Position numbers and translations under genes: made by a program
Shown: in pieces, positions 43,429 through 52,375 of the stretch
Numbering within the stretch: position 1 is the stretch's first letter
Layout of the letters: each line of letters starts with the position of its first letter
The notes under the pieces: model-generated
Seen by the model: only the letters and a program-made list of their open reading frames with translations
The model's database searches: none
Told to the model about the DNA's origin: nothing
Assembly (NCBI RefSeq): GCF_001010945.1
Contig: NZ_LBHB01000002.1
Coordinates: 913,501 to 977,500, forward strand
Length of the DNA: 64,000 bases
Source: Aurantiacibacter luteus
Lineage (GTDB): Bacteria; Pseudomonadota; Alphaproteobacteria; Sphingomonadales; Sphingomonadaceae
Direction: 5' to 3'

Positions 43429-44517
43429 ATTCCTTTCTCCAATCTCCCCGAAGGCGGGATTCCGAAAGTCGGTAGCGACGATGCGCTGCTGTTTTTCATT
43501 CTCGAGAACGAGCCCAATCTGGTTTTCGTCAAGAACGAGTTGGGTGAGATCGTGTGGGCCAATCAAGCCTTCAAGGCCATCTACGCGCCCGATGAGCGGG
43601 ACAACATGATCGGTTCGACGACGGTCGAAAGTTTCAGCGAAGAAGAAGCAGACCTGTTCCTTTCGGAGGACCGCCGCGCAATGCGCGAGGGGCGGACGGA
43701 AATCGTCGAGGAAGTCGTCGATTGGACCGGCAGGAAGATAACACTGTTGACGCGCAAGCTGGCAATCGAACTGGCCAATGGCCAAAAGCGTCTCATCGGC
43801 ATTTCTACTGATATCACGGACCTGGCGGCCCGCGAGCGACGGCTGGTGCAACTCAACGCCCAGCTCAAGGTGTATTCCCATTCGGTTGCCCACGACCTCA
43901 AGAACCCTATCGCCAGCATTATTTCGGCCGTAAATATCATCAAGCGTGACCAGAGCACGACGCTTGGTGAGCGCGGGAAAATGGTCCTGGAGGCCTTGCG
44001 CGAAAGTGCGACAGGCTTGTCGAACTCCATCACGGCGATGCTGAAGGCGGCCGCGAACGAAGCCGAAAACCTCTCCTTCACTTCATACGACCTGAACATA
44101 CTCCTGGAGGAGGTGCGCTTCAATCTGTCTGCCGCGATTGAAACGGCCGAGATGGACCTCCATGTCGCACGCCTGCCGACTGCAACGGTCGAGCCGAATT
44201 TACTGCGACAATTGTTCCAGAACCTTATCGAGAACTCGATCAAGCATGCGGCCGCGGCACGCCTCGTGGTCACGATCCATTATTCCCTGATCGATGACGA
44301 ACACGTGTTCTATGTCGGTGACAACGGCACCGGGATTCCAGAAAACAAGAGGGAGCAGGTTTTTCGCCAGTTCTTTAAGGGTGGGGGCAGCGACGATGGG
44401 TTGGGACTGGGCCTTACCATTTGCCAGCGCATCGCGCATCTGCATGACGGCGTGATCGAGATCCACGACAAAGTCGAGCGAGGGTGCTGCATGGTGCTGC
44501 GGATCCCTGCACGATAG
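43429..44517 (+). CDS. PAS-domain sensor histidine kinase (start codon unusual)
   Basis: A protein of about 362 residues: a PAS domain (about 20-132, ILENEPNLVFVKNELGEIVWANQAF to DITDL), an HDLKNP phosphoacceptor box with His155, the N box LFQNLIENSIKHA, the G1 box VGDNGTGIP and the G2 box DGLGLGLTICQRI. No membrane segment, so it is cytosolic. In the coding frame no ATG, GTG or TTG exists between the stop at 43414 and TTG 43540, which lies inside the PAS domain. ATT at 43429 has AAAGGGG 7 bases upstream and is my start. Adding one G to that GGGG run would join the frame to the ATG at 43403 (MAGNKGG...). No response regulator is adjacent. Its codons read as more AT-rich than the neighbours. 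Confidence 0.85.
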   Translation: MPFSNLPEGGIPKVGSDDALLFFILENEPNLVFVKNELGEIVWANQAFKAIYAPDERDNMIGSTTVESFSEEEADLFLSEDRRAMREGRTEIVEEVVDWTGRKITLLTRKLAIELANGQKRLIGISTDITDLAARERRLVQLNAQLKVYSHSVAHDLKNPIASIISAVNIIKRDQSTTLGERGKMVLEALRESATGLSNSITAMLKAAANEAENLSFTSYDLNILLEEVRFNLSAAIETAEMDLHVARLPTATVEPNLLRQLFQNLIENSIKHAAAARLVVTIHYSLIDDEHVFYVGDNGTGIPENKREQVFRQFFKGGGSDDGLGLGLTICQRIAHLHDGVIEIHDKVERGCCMVLRIPAR

Positions 44518-44557
44518 GCGGATGGCAGCTTCCAATCTCGAAGCTGCCTATATCACC

Positions 44558-45079
44558 TCAATCCAACCTCAACCCCTTCAGCGCCTCCGCCAGCGGGCCG
44601 GCCGCGCCCTCTTCCATCAGCCCGTGCCGCCGCCGCGCCTCGTCCGCGTCCGGGCCGACCGCGAAGGGATCGATGGCGAGCACCAGGCTTTGCGCTACCG
44701 CTTCGCCGAGGTCGAAGGCGGTGCCCTTGAACTCCACCTCGTCGAGTTCGTCCTCCTCCAGCTCGATCTCCTCGTCGAAGGCGGCGGGCGCGTCGCTCAT
44801 GGGCACGAAGCGGACGGTGAAGGGCTCGTGGATGGTGACCGGCAAATCGTTGCCCGAGACGGCGCAGCTCTGGACGATCGCGGCATCGAGCGTGCCCGAG
44901 GCCTCGACCGCATCGCCATCGGGCACCAGCTCGACGCGCGCCTCTAGCCGGTCGATGGCGACGAGGCCGAAGCGCCGCGCCAGCGCCGCGCGCTCGACTT
45001 CCGAGGCCGTCAGCTCCACCGGCGCGTCGCCGATGGAGCGCAGGTCGATCATGCGCGAGAATTCAGGTGTGTCAGTCAC
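44558..45079 (-). CDS. DUF177 (YceD-like) protein
   Basis: A 173-residue protein with the YceD/DUF177 features: a central cysteine in AAIVQSCAVSGNDLPV, the strand LDAAIVQSC, an acidic stretch (EEIELEEDELDEVEF) and the ending LAEALKGLRL. In many bacteria the gene lies before rpmF and plsX and is tied to 23S rRNA maturation; neither gene is downstream here. It starts at GTG 45079, overlapping the chaperone stop (GTGA). Convergent with the kinase. Confidence 0.88.
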   Translation of the reverse strand: MTDTPEFSRMIDLRSIGDAPVELTASEVERAALARRFGLVAIDRLEARVELVPDGDAVEASGTLDAAIVQSCAVSGNDLPVTIHEPFTVRFVPMSDAPAAFDEEIELEEDELDEVEFKGTAFDLGEAVAQSLVLAIDPFAVGPDADEARRRHGLMEEGAAGPLAEALKGLRLD

Positions 45080-45585
45080 CGAAGGTCTCCCGCCATCACC
45101 GCCTCGTCGCTCAGCGCCGTCAGCCGGTCGTGCAGCGCGCGGGCGCGCACGGCGAGGGCGTAGGGCTTCTTCTCCTCGTCCGCGAGGGTGACGTTGCGCT
45201 TGAGGATAACGGCCAGCGTCGCATCGCTCTCGGTCAGGTTCTCGCGCAGCACGCCGATGCGGCCGCCCAGCGCCTCCATCAGCCGGCCCATCTTCTTGCC
45301 CACGGCAAGGTCGCCCACGCCCGAATCGCGCAGCTGGCGGTCCATGTCGGCGACGAACAGCTCGGTCAGCAGCGCGGTCCTGGGGCGAAGGTCCTCGCTG
45401 TCCTCCATCCTTAGCATGGTGAGTGCGAGAACGAGGGCGATCATGTCGAAGCGGCCGTCCACGGTGTCGGCCACGCCGCAGTCGGCATACCATTCGGGCT
45501 CGCGGCTGGTGCCGACGACGGCGTGCCACAGCGGGCGCAGGGCATCGCGCGGATCGCGGCGGGTCAGGCGCTGGAAGAAGGACAT
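45076..45585 (-). CDS. Ubiquinol-cytochrome c chaperone (CBP3/UQCC1 family)
   Basis: A 169-residue helical protein with WYADCGVADTVDGRFDMIALVLAL and ELFVADMDRQLRDSGVGDLAVGKKMGRLMEA, the family hallmark; in mitochondria CBP3 assists cytochrome b synthesis for the bc1 complex. It is translationally coupled to DUF177. The bamE gene is divergent upstream. The pairing of these three genes is seen in other alphaproteobacteria (from memory). Confidence 0.92.
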   Translation of the reverse strand: MSFFQRLTRRDPRDALRPLWHAVVGTSREPEWYADCGVADTVDGRFDMIALVLALTMLRMEDSEDLRPRTALLTELFVADMDRQLRDSGVGDLAVGKKMGRLMEALGGRIGVLRENLTESDATLAVILKRNVTLADEEKKPYALAVRARALHDRLTALSDEAVMAGDLR

Positions 45586-45776
45586 CTAGGCGGACGCTTT
45601 CTCGTTAAGGACAAGTTCAATGCGACAGGGCGATTTCGCACCGGCGATGCACGCATTGCCCCAGGACTCGTTGCATGGCGCAGCAGCCTGCCCTAAGGCG
45701 TGCGGCACATATAGGGCAGGGCCTGCGCGAGGCAATCGCGCCGCGCCCCGCCGGTCTAGGTGAAGGAAGTTTGCAG

Positions 45777-46244
45777 ATGGGTTCGATCGTGCGGATGGCA
45801 GGCCTGGCGGGCGTCGCGGCGGCGCTGGCGGGATGTTCGTCGATCCCCAATCACCGCGGCTACATCATGGACGAAACGCTCGTCGCCTCGGTCCAGCCGG
45901 GGCTGGACAACCAGCAGTCCGTTCGCGGGACGCTGGGGCAGCCGACCATGACCAGCCTGTTCGGCGACCAGGTGTGGTACTACGTTTCCAGCCAGACGGA
46001 GCAGGCGCCCTTCAACCAGCCGCGTATCGAGGAGCACACGGTTCTCGCCGTGCATTTCGACCCGGCGGGCAACGTCGTCTCGACCGAGCGCAGCGGCATG
46101 GAGCTGGTCGAGCGCATCAGCCCCGAGAGCGACGAGACGCCGACGCTGGGCCGCGAGCGCGGCTTCCTGGAAGACCTGTTCGGCAACATCGGCACGGTCG
46201 GCACGGCGCTGCCGGGCACGGGCGGAGCCGGCGGCGGCGGCTGA
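45777..46244 (+). CDS. bamE: Outer membrane assembly lipoprotein BamE
   Basis: A 155-residue lipoprotein of the beta-barrel assembly machine. Lipobox AALAGC near residue 18; the SmpA/OmlA fold shows VQPGLDNQQSVRGTLGQPTMTSLFGDQVWYYVSS. The C-terminal third (SDETPTLGRERGFLEDLFGNIGTVG...) is a Gly-rich extension seen in alphaproteobacterial forms. ATG 45777 has AAGGAAG upstream; the longer frame upstream lacks a signal peptide. Confidence 0.92.
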   Translation: MGSIVRMAGLAGVAAALAGCSSIPNHRGYIMDETLVASVQPGLDNQQSVRGTLGQPTMTSLFGDQVWYYVSSQTEQAPFNQPRIEEHTVLAVHFDPAGNVVSTERSGMELVERISPESDETPTLGRERGFLEDLFGNIGTVGTALPGTGGAGGGG

Positions 46245-46316
46245 CGCCCGCCTTCGGGCGCTGCGCTTGCAGGCCCCTTTCTTGAAGGTATAGCGCCAGC
46301 CTCCCATATCGCCGCC

Positions 46317-46877
46317 ATGAGCAGCGACAATTCCAGCCACGGTCTCATCCAGTGGCACGGCACCACCATCATCGGCGTGAAGCGCGGCGACCGGACCGTC
46401 ATCGCCGGTGACGGGCAGGTGAGCATGGGCAACACGGTGATGAAGCCCAACGCCCGCAAGGTCCGCCGGATCGGCAAGGATGGCACGGTCGTCGCCGGTT
46501 TCGCCGGGGCCACCGCCGACGCATTCACCCTGTTCGAGCGGCTGGAGCGCAAGCTGGAGCAGCACTCCGGCCAGCTGCTGCGCGCCAGCGTGGAGCTCGC
46601 CAAGGACTGGCGTACGGACAAGTATCTGCGCAACCTCGAGGCGCTGATGATCGTCGCCGACAAGGACACATTGCTGGTCCTCACCGGCAACGGCGACGTG
46701 CTGGAGCCCGACGGCGGGATCGCCGCGATCGGCTCGGGTGGCAACTACGCGCTCGCCGCCGCGCGGGCGCTTTCCGATTACGAGACCGACGCGGAAAAGA
46801 TCGCGCGCAAGGCCATGGCCGTCGCCGCGGACGTCTGCGTCTTTACCAACGGCAACGTGACGGTGGAAGCCGTCTAG
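46317..46877 (+). CDS. hslV: ATP-dependent protease subunit HslV
   Basis: A 186-residue proteasome-like peptidase. The catalytic threonine lies in [11 protein letters not shown], so about 14 residues are removed on maturation, more than the single Met of the E. coli enzyme. [13 protein letters not shown] and [14 protein letters not shown] are conserved. It works with HslU, whose gene is 95 bases downstream behind a REP-like pair. Confidence 0.97.
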   Translation: MSSDNSSHGLIQWHGTTIIGVKRGDRTVIAGDGQVSMGNTVMKPNARKVRRIGKDGTVVAGFAGATADAFTLFERLERKLEQHSGQLLRASVELAKDWRTDKYLRNLEALMIVADKDTLLVLTGNGDVLEPDGGIAAIGSGGNYALAAARALSDYETDAEKIARKAMAVAADVCVFTNGNVTVEAV

Positions 46878-46882
46878 TCCCG

Positions 46883-46960
46883 CGTCATCCCAGCGAAAGC
46901 TGGGATCGCTTTCGGCCTCGCGCCCAACCGAGACAGATCCCAGCTTTCGCTGGAATGACG
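46883..46960. repeat. Inverted pair of 26-nt palindromic repeats (REP-like) between hslV and hslU
   Basis: The copy at 46883-46908 is identical to the unit at 15746-15771 (core CCCAGCGAAAGCTGGG). The opposite copy at 46935-46960 differs by one base (GGAATGACG for GGGATGACG). The spacing is 26 bases. The pair fills the hslV-hslU gap, again inside an operon, 5 bases after the hslV stop. Confidence 0.9.
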
Positions 46961-46971
46961 AGATAGGAATT

Positions 46972-48270
46972 ATGGACAACCTCACCCCAAAGGCCATCGT
47001 CGCGGCGCTGGACGAGCATATCATCGGCCAGGCCGACGCCAAGCGCGCGGTCGCCGTGGCACTGCGGAATCGCTGGCGCCGCCAGCGTCTCTCGCCTGAA
47101 CTGCGCGACGAGGTGACGCCCAAGAACATCCTCATGATCGGCCCCACGGGCTGCGGCAAGACCGAGATCAGCCGCCGGCTGGCGAAGCTGGCCGAGGCTC
47201 CCTTCGTGAAGGTGGAGGCGACCAAGTTCACCGAGGTGGGCTACGTCGGCCGCGACGTGGAGCAGATCGCCCGCGACCTGGTGGAGGAAGCGATCCGCCT
47301 CGAGAAGGACCGCCGCCGCGAAAGCGTGCGCGAGGCCGCCAGCGAGGCCGCGATGAACCGGCTGCTCGATGCGCTCGTCGGCCAGAACGCCAGCGAGGCG
47401 ACGCGCGAGAGCTTCCGCCGCCGCATCACCGACAACTCGATGAACGATACCGAGGTCGAGATCGAGGTCGCCGACGCGCCGGGCATGCAGATGGACATCC
47501 CCGGCATGGGCGGCGGGGCGACGATGATCAACCTCTCCGAAATGATGGGCAAGGCCTTCGGCGGCGGCCAGAAGAAGAAGCGCAAGCTGAAGGTGCCCGA
47601 CGCCTGGGACAAGCTGGTCGACGAGGAGGCGGACAAGCGCCTTGACGCCGACGACGTCGCCCGCGTGGCGCTCGCCAATGCGGAGACCAACGGCATCGTC
47701 TTCCTCGACGAGGTCGACAAGATCGCCGTCTCCGACGTGCGCGGCGGCTCGGTCAGCCGCGAGGGCGTGCAGCGCGACCTGCTGCCGCTGATCGAGGGTA
47801 CGACGGTGGCGACCAAGTACGGCCCGATGAAGACCGACCACGTGCTCTTCATCGCCAGCGGCGCCTTCCACGTCGCCAAGCCCAGCGACATGCTTCCCGA
47901 ACTGCAGGGCCGCCTGCCGATCCGCGTCGAACTGCGCAGCCTGACCGAGGCCGATTTCGTCCGCATCCTCTCCGAGACCAAGGCCAACCTGGTGAGCCAG
48001 TACAGGGCCCTGCTCGGCACCGAGGAGCTGACCGTCACGATGGACGATGCCGCCGTTGCCGAAGTCGCCCGCATCGCCGCGCAGGTGAACGAGAGTGTCG
48101 AGAACATCGGTGCCCGCCGCCTGCAGACTGTGATGGAAAAGCTGTTCGAGGACCTCAGTTTCGAGGCCGAGGACCGCAAGGGCGAGACCGTCGCCATCGA
48201 TGCCGCCTACGTGCGCGAACGGCTGGGCGACCTTGCGGGCGACGCAGACCTGTCGAAATACGTGCTCTAG
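46972..48270 (+). CDS. hslU: HslU ATPase subunit of the HslVU protease
   Basis: A 432-residue AAA+ unfoldase: Walker [10 protein letters not shown] (near residue 60), the pore motif GYVGRDVE, Walker [12 protein letters not shown], and the C-terminal tail [10 protein letters not shown] that docks in HslV. A start at ATG 46972. The long open frame on the other strand here is a codon shadow. Confidence 0.97.
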   Translation: MDNLTPKAIVAALDEHIIGQADAKRAVAVALRNRWRRQRLSPELRDEVTPKNILMIGPTGCGKTEISRRLAKLAEAPFVKVEATKFTEVGYVGRDVEQIARDLVEEAIRLEKDRRRESVREAASEAAMNRLLDALVGQNASEATRESFRRRITDNSMNDTEVEIEVADAPGMQMDIPGMGGGATMINLSEMMGKAFGGGQKKKRKLKVPDAWDKLVDEEADKRLDADDVARVALANAETNGIVFLDEVDKIAVSDVRGGSVSREGVQRDLLPLIEGTTVATKYGPMKTDHVLFIASGAFHVAKPSDMLPELQGRLPIRVELRSLTEADFVRILSETKANLVSQYRALLGTEELTVTMDDAAVAEVARIAAQVNESVENIGARRLQTVMEKLFEDLSFEAEDRKGETVAIDAAYVRERLGDLAGDADLSKYVL

Positions 48271-48365
48271 CCCCGGCACAGGCACGGGCTGTCCGGCGGG
48301 GCGGAACATGGGCTGCTGACATGCGTCGGTTCTTCGAAACCGAAATCATGACAGGACAAAAACCA

Positions 48366-49124
48366 ATGAACAGATTCGCCGACAAGACCGTCATCGTCAC
48401 CGGGGGCAGCTCGGGCATCGGCCACGCCAGCGCCACGCGCTTCGCGAGCGAGGGCGCGCGTGTCGTCATCCTCGACGTGGCGGACGATATCGAGGGCATC
48501 GCGGGCAAGATCGAAGGTGAGGTCACCGGCCGCCATCTCGATGTGACCGACAGCAAGGCGGTGACCGAGACCATCGATGCGATCGCGAAGGAGTTCGGCG
48601 GCCTTGACGTGCTCCACGCCAACGCCGGCGTCGCGGTCATGAAGGCGCCGGAAGAGCATACCGACGAGGACTGGAACAAGGTGCTGCGTACCAACGTGGA
48701 CGGCGTCTTCTTCTGCGCCCGTGCCGCGATCCCGCATCTCAGGAAGAGCAAGGGGTGCATCGTCAACACCAGCTCGGTTTCCGGCATCGGCGCGGACTGG
48801 GGGATGCTCGCCTACAACACCTCCAAGGGCGCGATCAGCAACATGACGCGCGCGCTGGCGCTCGATCTCGGCAAGGACGGGGTGCGGGTGAACGCCGTAG
48901 CCCCCTCGATCACCGACACCCCGCTCGCCGAAGGCATCACCGGTGACGAGGAACTGATGGACAAGTTCCGCGAGCGCATGGCGCTGAAGCCGCCGGAGCA
49001 GCCCGAGGACATCGCTGCCGTCGTGGCCTTTCTCGCCAGCGACGATGCGCGGATGATCACGGGCGTGGTTCTGCCGGTGGACGGCGGGGTCACCGCCTCG
49101 AACGGGCAACCGGCCATCGGCTAG
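48366..49124 (+). CDS. Short-chain dehydrogenase/reductase
   Basis: A 252-residue NAD(P)-dependent oxidoreductase with a Rossmann motif TGGSSGIG (12-19), NAG (LHANAGVAVM) and the catalytic YNTSK (Tyr150, Lys154). Asp after the second strand (VVILDVAD) suggests NAD preference. Substrate unknown. ATG 48366 fits the family's N-terminus; an earlier in-frame ATG (48348) is possible. It follows hslU by 95 bases. Confidence 0.92.
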   Translation: MNRFADKTVIVTGGSSGIGHASATRFASEGARVVILDVADDIEGIAGKIEGEVTGRHLDVTDSKAVTETIDAIAKEFGGLDVLHANAGVAVMKAPEEHTDEDWNKVLRTNVDGVFFCARAAIPHLRKSKGCIVNTSSVSGIGADWGMLAYNTSKGAISNMTRALALDLGKDGVRVNAVAPSITDTPLAEGITGDEELMDKFRERMALKPPEQPEDIAAVVAFLASDDARMITGVVLPVDGGVTASNGQPAIG

Positions 49125-49203
49125 CCTGTCGCTGGTCGAGCCTTGGCGTAAATTGGCGGATCACGCTCTGGCAGAGCCGGCGCGGCTGGGATAGCCTAAG
49201 GGC

Positions 49204-50697
49204 ATGATGATCCGCTCTCTGCTTCTCGGCCTTTCGGCTCTCGCCATTTTCGCCGCAACTGCCCAAGCGCAGGACATCGCCGCCGACTACGAGAGTTGGA
49301 GCACCGACCAGTGGCGCACCGCCGCCGAAATGGACGTGCGCGAGGCCTACCGCGAGTATGTCGAAAACCATCCGGGCATGTTCGATGCCGCCAATCCCGG
49401 CTTTCCCGCCCAGCTCGAAGCTGCGCGCGATGCCGGGCTAGCCGCGGCGGCCCAAGCGCAATCGCGCGCGGGTTATGCCCGCGCTCTGGCAGCTTTCAGC
49501 GCCGTTCTGTCCGACGGGCACGCGGTAGCGATCGGCACGCTGAACACGGCGGACGACGCGCCGCGATCCTGGCCGGGTTTCGCCGTGGTGGCGCGCGGGG
49601 ACCGGTTCATCGTGGCCACGCCCGATGCCTCGGACCCGCTCGCCGGTGCGCTGGTGACGGGGTGCAACGGCGAGGCGATGGCCGACTTCCTGCCCGGCGC
49701 GCTGCTGTTGCAACGGTTTCGCGCCAACGAGGCCGGGCAATGGTGGTCGCGCCCCTCGCAGGCCTTTTTCTCCATCGGCGAGGTGCCCGCCGACGCGCCG
49801 CGCGAATGCACCTTCCGGCTGGCGGACGGCACCACGCAAACCCGCACGCTCGACTGGCGCGAGCCGAGCCGGGATGAGCGCGATTTCTACGCTGCCAGCG
49901 TCTACAGCGCCGCCGAGCCCACCGGCCTTACCGAACCGCGACCGGGCCTGTTCCTGATCGGCCTCGGCGACTTCCAGCCGGACGAGGCGGGCCGCGCCGC
50001 CTTCGAGCAGCTCTATGCCGACCTCGCCGCGCGGCGCGACGAACTGCTGGCCGCGCGCGCCGTGGTGATCGACATGCGCGGCAACAACGGCGGCTCGTCC
50101 GGCTGGTCGCAGCGCGTGGCGGCCATGCTGTGGGGCGAGGACGTGCTCGAAAGCCGCGCGCCGCAGGGCGTCGAGATCGACTGGCGCACGTCCCCCGAAA
50201 CCATCGCCTACCTCGGCGAAATGGCGAGCGACCTGCGCGCGCAGGGCAGCGAGTGGGCGGACATGGCGCAGATGGCCGGCATGGCGATGGAACAGGCGCG
50301 CCAGCAGGGCCAGCCGCTTTGGCGCCAGCCCGGCATGGACGGGGAGGAAGCGACCTTCGATGCTCCGGTCGCCAGCGATTTCACAACGCCGGTCTACGTC
50401 ATCAATTGGGGTCTGTGCGCCAGCGCCTGCCTCGATGCGAACGACTACTTCGCAAGGTTTGCCAACACCGTGCGGATCGGCGCGCCGACCTCGGCGGATT
50501 CGACATACATGGAGGTGCGGCGCAAGGACTTGCCGGGCGGGCCAGGCTACGTCGTCATTCCGAACAAGACTTGGGTCGGCCGCCCGCGCGGCTGGGGCGA
50601 GGTCTACGCGGCCGACATCCCGATGGCGCAGGCCGACTGGTCGACCGCCGCTTTCCTCGACCGCATCGAGGCGGACATGGCGGGCGCGCCGCGCTGA
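49204..50697 (+). CDS. S41-like (C-terminal processing peptidase fold) secreted protein
   Basis: A 497-residue exported protein with a signal peptide (about 1-22, ATAQA-Q). The middle carries a typical S41 strand-turn, AVVIDMRGNNGGSSGW (near 280), and later VYVINWGLCASACLDANDYF, where the S41 nucleophile serine normally lies (Ser in CASACLD). No clear PDZ domain. Four cysteines occur in likely pairs. Either a secreted tail-specific-type protease or an inactive relative. Stands alone; substrate unknown. Confidence 0.78.
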   Translation: MMIRSLLLGLSALAIFAATAQAQDIAADYESWSTDQWRTAAEMDVREAYREYVENHPGMFDAANPGFPAQLEAARDAGLAAAAQAQSRAGYARALAAFSAVLSDGHAVAIGTLNTADDAPRSWPGFAVVARGDRFIVATPDASDPLAGALVTGCNGEAMADFLPGALLLQRFRANEAGQWWSRPSQAFFSIGEVPADAPRECTFRLADGTTQTRTLDWREPSRDERDFYAASVYSAAEPTGLTEPRPGLFLIGLGDFQPDEAGRAAFEQLYADLAARRDELLAARAVVIDMRGNNGGSSGWSQRVAAMLWGEDVLESRAPQGVEIDWRTSPETIAYLGEMASDLRAQGSEWADMAQMAGMAMEQARQQGQPLWRQPGMDGEEATFDAPVASDFTTPVYVINWGLCASACLDANDYFARFANTVRIGAPTSADSTYMEVRRKDLPGGPGYVVIPNKTWVGRPRGWGEVYAADIPMAQADWSTAAFLDRIEADMAGAPR

Positions 50698-50706
50698 AGC
50701 CGTGCC

Positions 50707-52200
50707 TCAGGGGTGGGGCGCCAGCCCGATCTCCACCCCGGTCTTGTCGGTCAGGGCGAAGCGGTCGACGAGGTCGGCGCTCGCCTCGTTGAGGCCGATC
50801 ACCTGCACGCTGCGCCCGTTCATGCGCATGCGCTCCACCACCTTGTCGAGCACGCCGACGCCGCTGATGTCCCAGAAGTGCGCGCGCGTCACGTCGATTA
50901 CCACGTGGTCGGCGGGGTCCGGGCGCTCGCTCTCGCGGCCGAAGGCGCGGCTGAAGCGGTCGACGCTGGCGAAGAAGATCTGGCCCGTCACGGTGTAGGT
51001 CGCCGTCCGCTCGTCGCGCACGCGGGTGACGCCGAACATCGAGCGGACCTTGCCGGCAAAGAAGATGCCCGACAGCAGCACGCCGACCAGCACGCCCAGC
51101 GCCAGGTTGTGGGTCGCCACCACCATCACGACGGTCGCCAGCATGACGACGCTGGACTGCCAGGGATGGCGGCGAAGGTTGGGGATGGAGTTCCAGCTGA
51201 AGGTGCCGATGGAGACCATGATCATCACCGCCACCAGCGCCGCCATGGGGATCTGTCCGACGATCGGCCCGAGCGCGGCGAGCAACACCAATAGCGTCGC
51301 GCCCGCGGTAAAGGTGGAGAGCCGTCCGCGCCCGCCGGAGGTCACGTTGATCACCGACTGCCCGATCATCGCGCAGCCGCCCATGCCGCCGACCATCGCC
51401 GCGGCGACATTCGCCACGCCCTGACCGGCGCACTCGCGGCGCTTGTCCGAATCGGTGTGGGTCATGTCGTCGACGATCTGCGCGGTCAGCAGGCTTTCGA
51501 GCAGGCCGACCGCGGCCATCGTGGCCGAATAGGGGGCGATGATCCGCAGCGTCTCCCAGGTCAGCGGCACGTCCGGCCAGACGAGATAGGGGAGGCCCTC
51601 GGGCAGCTCGCCCATGTCGGCGACGGTGTTGACCTCGACGCCCAGCCCGATGGTGATCGCGCCGACCACCACGATGGCGACGAGCGGGGAGGGCACGGCG
51701 GTGGTGAGGCGCGGCAGCAGGTAGATGATCGCCAGCGCGAGGGCGACCAGCGCGTAGGTGACGGGCGGCACGCCGATCAGCTGCGGCAGCTGCGCCATGA
51801 AGATGAGGATCGCCAGCGCGTTGACGAAGCCGGTGATGACCGAGCGGCTGACGAATTGCATCAGCAGGTCCAGCCGCAGCAGCGCGGCAAGGCCCTGGAA
51901 CACGCCCATCAGGATGGTCGCGGCGAACAGGTATTCCACCCCGTGGTCGCGCACCAGTGGCACCACCACCACGGCAACCGCGGCGGTGGCGGCGCTGATC
52001 ATGCCGGGCCGTCCGCCGGTAAAGGCGATGACCATGGCGATGGCGATCGAGGCGTAGAGTCCTACGCGCGGGTCCACCCCGGCGATGATCGAGAAGCCGA
52101 TGGCTTCCGGGATCAGGGCTAGGGCGACGACAACGCCGGCAAGGATGTCGGCACGCGGATTGGCGAGCCAGTCGCGGCGAAGCGCGCTGGTGGAGATCAT
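50707..52200 (-). CDS. SulP-family anion transporter with STAS domain (second copy)
   Basis: A 497-residue paralogue of the SulP protein at 29515, shorter in the N-terminus and C-terminus. Helix 1-2 region [26 protein letters not shown], then [22 protein letters not shown], and a STAS domain from about 390 ([22 protein letters not shown]). Start ATG 52200 with AGGAC upstream. The glycine-rich [12 protein letters not shown] motif resembles BicA/SulP bicarbonate-type transporters; substrate unresolved. Divergent from the M16 protease gene. Confidence 0.9.
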   Translation of the reverse strand: MISTSALRRDWLANPRADILAGVVVALALIPEAIGFSIIAGVDPRVGLYASIAIAMVIAFTGGRPGMISAATAAVAVVVVPLVRDHGVEYLFAATILMGVFQGLAALLRLDLLMQFVSRSVITGFVNALAILIFMAQLPQLIGVPPVTYALVALALAIIYLLPRLTTAVPSPLVAIVVVGAITIGLGVEVNTVADMGELPEGLPYLVWPDVPLTWETLRIIAPYSATMAAVGLLESLLTAQIVDDMTHTDSDKRRECAGQGVANVAAAMVGGMGGCAMIGQSVINVTSGGRGRLSTFTAGATLLVLLAALGPIVGQIPMAALVAVMIMVSIGTFSWNSIPNLRRHPWQSSVVMLATVVMVVATHNLALGVLVGVLLSGIFFAGKVRSMFGVTRVRDERTATYTVTGQIFFASVDRFSRAFGRESERPDPADHVVIDVTRAHFWDISGVGVLDKVVERMRMNGRSVQVIGLNEASADLVDRFALTDKTGVEIGLAPHP

Positions 52201-52375
52201 GGCGGGTCCTGTGCTTGCGGAAGTCGCGCCTCCTACATGCTGCACTGCAATATGCAAGGCGCGCGATGTCCACCGAGCTACGACACCAACCAGCAGAATT
52301 CATGGCCGGGACCTTGTCGCATCCGGTTCAAGGTGGTCTATTGCAGACTTATCATAAGAGACCTGGGGACGCCGA

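Noticed and set aside
43156..43893. Minus-strand frame overlapping the PAS kinase and the intergenic repeats
   Set aside because: Most of it is antisense to the PAS domain, whose plus-strand translation shows clear kinase motifs. The part over the repeats has no recognisable fold.
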